From Vibrio campbellii CAIM 519 = NBRC 15631 = ATCC 25920 (lineage in GTDB: Bacteria; Pseudomonadota; Gammaproteobacteria; Enterobacterales; Vibrionaceae): DNA of 64,000 nucleotides. The notes below the pieces were generated by a model, which saw only the letters and a list, made by a program, of their open reading frames with translations, searched no databases and was not told the origin of the DNA. Below are positions 63,978 to 64,000 of this stretch, piece by piece; within the stretch, counting starts at the first letter, position 1; each line of letters begins with the position of its first letter. The DNA lies in assembly GCF_002163755.1 (NCBI RefSeq), contig NZ_CP015863.1, positions 2,728,001-2,792,000 of the forward strand. The letters are read 5' to 3'. Position numbers and translations under genes: made by a program.

Positions 63978-64000
63978 GCTTAAATCTGATTACTTACGAG

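Overview
This window is a chromosomal segment from a marine Vibrio, most likely of the Harveyi clade (V. harveyi / campbellii / alginolyticus / parahaemolyticus relatives). That placement rests on recognising the LuxS, MutS and RpoS proteins and the gene order pdhR-aceEF, pilABCD-coaE-zapD-yacG, rplS-trmD-rimM-rpsP-ffh, luxS-gshA, oadGAB, tRNA-Arg/Ser-csrA-lysC-alaS-recX-recA, pncC/mutS-rpoS-nlpD-pcm-surE-truD-ispF-ispD-ftsB-eno-pyrG-mazG-relA-rlmD/barA-acpS. It was not tested with a database search.

Layout. 0-5.4 kb: pyruvate dehydrogenase operon (pdhR, aceE, aceF cut by the left edge), with two PdhR-type operators 138 bp apart, then ampD. 5.4-12.6 kb, rightward: nadC, the type IV pilus genes pilABCD, coaE, zapD and yacG. 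12.9-16.5 kb, leftward: the rpsP-rimM-trmD-rplS translation operon and ffh. 16.7-19 kb, rightward: an ypjD-like membrane protein and a CorB-like transporter. 19-26.3 kb, leftward: luxS, an SLT lipoprotein, gshA, an M16 protease, yqaA and an MDR oxidoreductase. 26.4-29.7 kb, leftward: the oadGAB sodium pump.

29.7-35.1 kb is the accessory part of the window. A CsgD/LuxR-type regulator faces four rightward genes: a secreted Asn/Asp/Ser-rich repeat protein (349 aa), a 107-aa secreted protein, a periplasmic C39 cysteine peptidase and a 188-aa secreted protein. A convergent outer-membrane beta-barrel gene closes the cluster. The parts list matches a divergent Fap-type functional amyloid system. Two of the small secreted proteins carry a double-glycine processing motif, the type of site C39 peptidases cleave, and three proteins share a short Q-N-x-G-x-N amyloid-like motif.

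35.2-36.6 kb holds ten tRNA genes on the minus strand: eight tRNA-Arg(ACG) and two tRNA-Ser(GCT). Six of the Arg genes lie in exact 136-bp tandem units. They are followed by csrA, lysC, alaS, recX and recA (with LexA box). 43-47.3 kb contains pncC and mutS (divergent) and rpoS. The rpoS gene is split by a +1 frameshift in an A6 tract near codon 30, so it is either inactivated or carries a sequencing error. 47.4-64 kb is ordinary Vibrio core: nlpD-pcm-surE-truD-ispF-ispD-ftsB, eno-pyrG, mazG, an ERIC-like repeat abutting relA, rlmD, barA and acpS.

Functional links: CsrA, BarA, RpoS, LuxS and RelA, all global lifestyle regulators, lie within 45 kb of the amyloid-like cluster and type IV pilus genes. 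This is consistent with, but does not prove, joint control of surface attachment.
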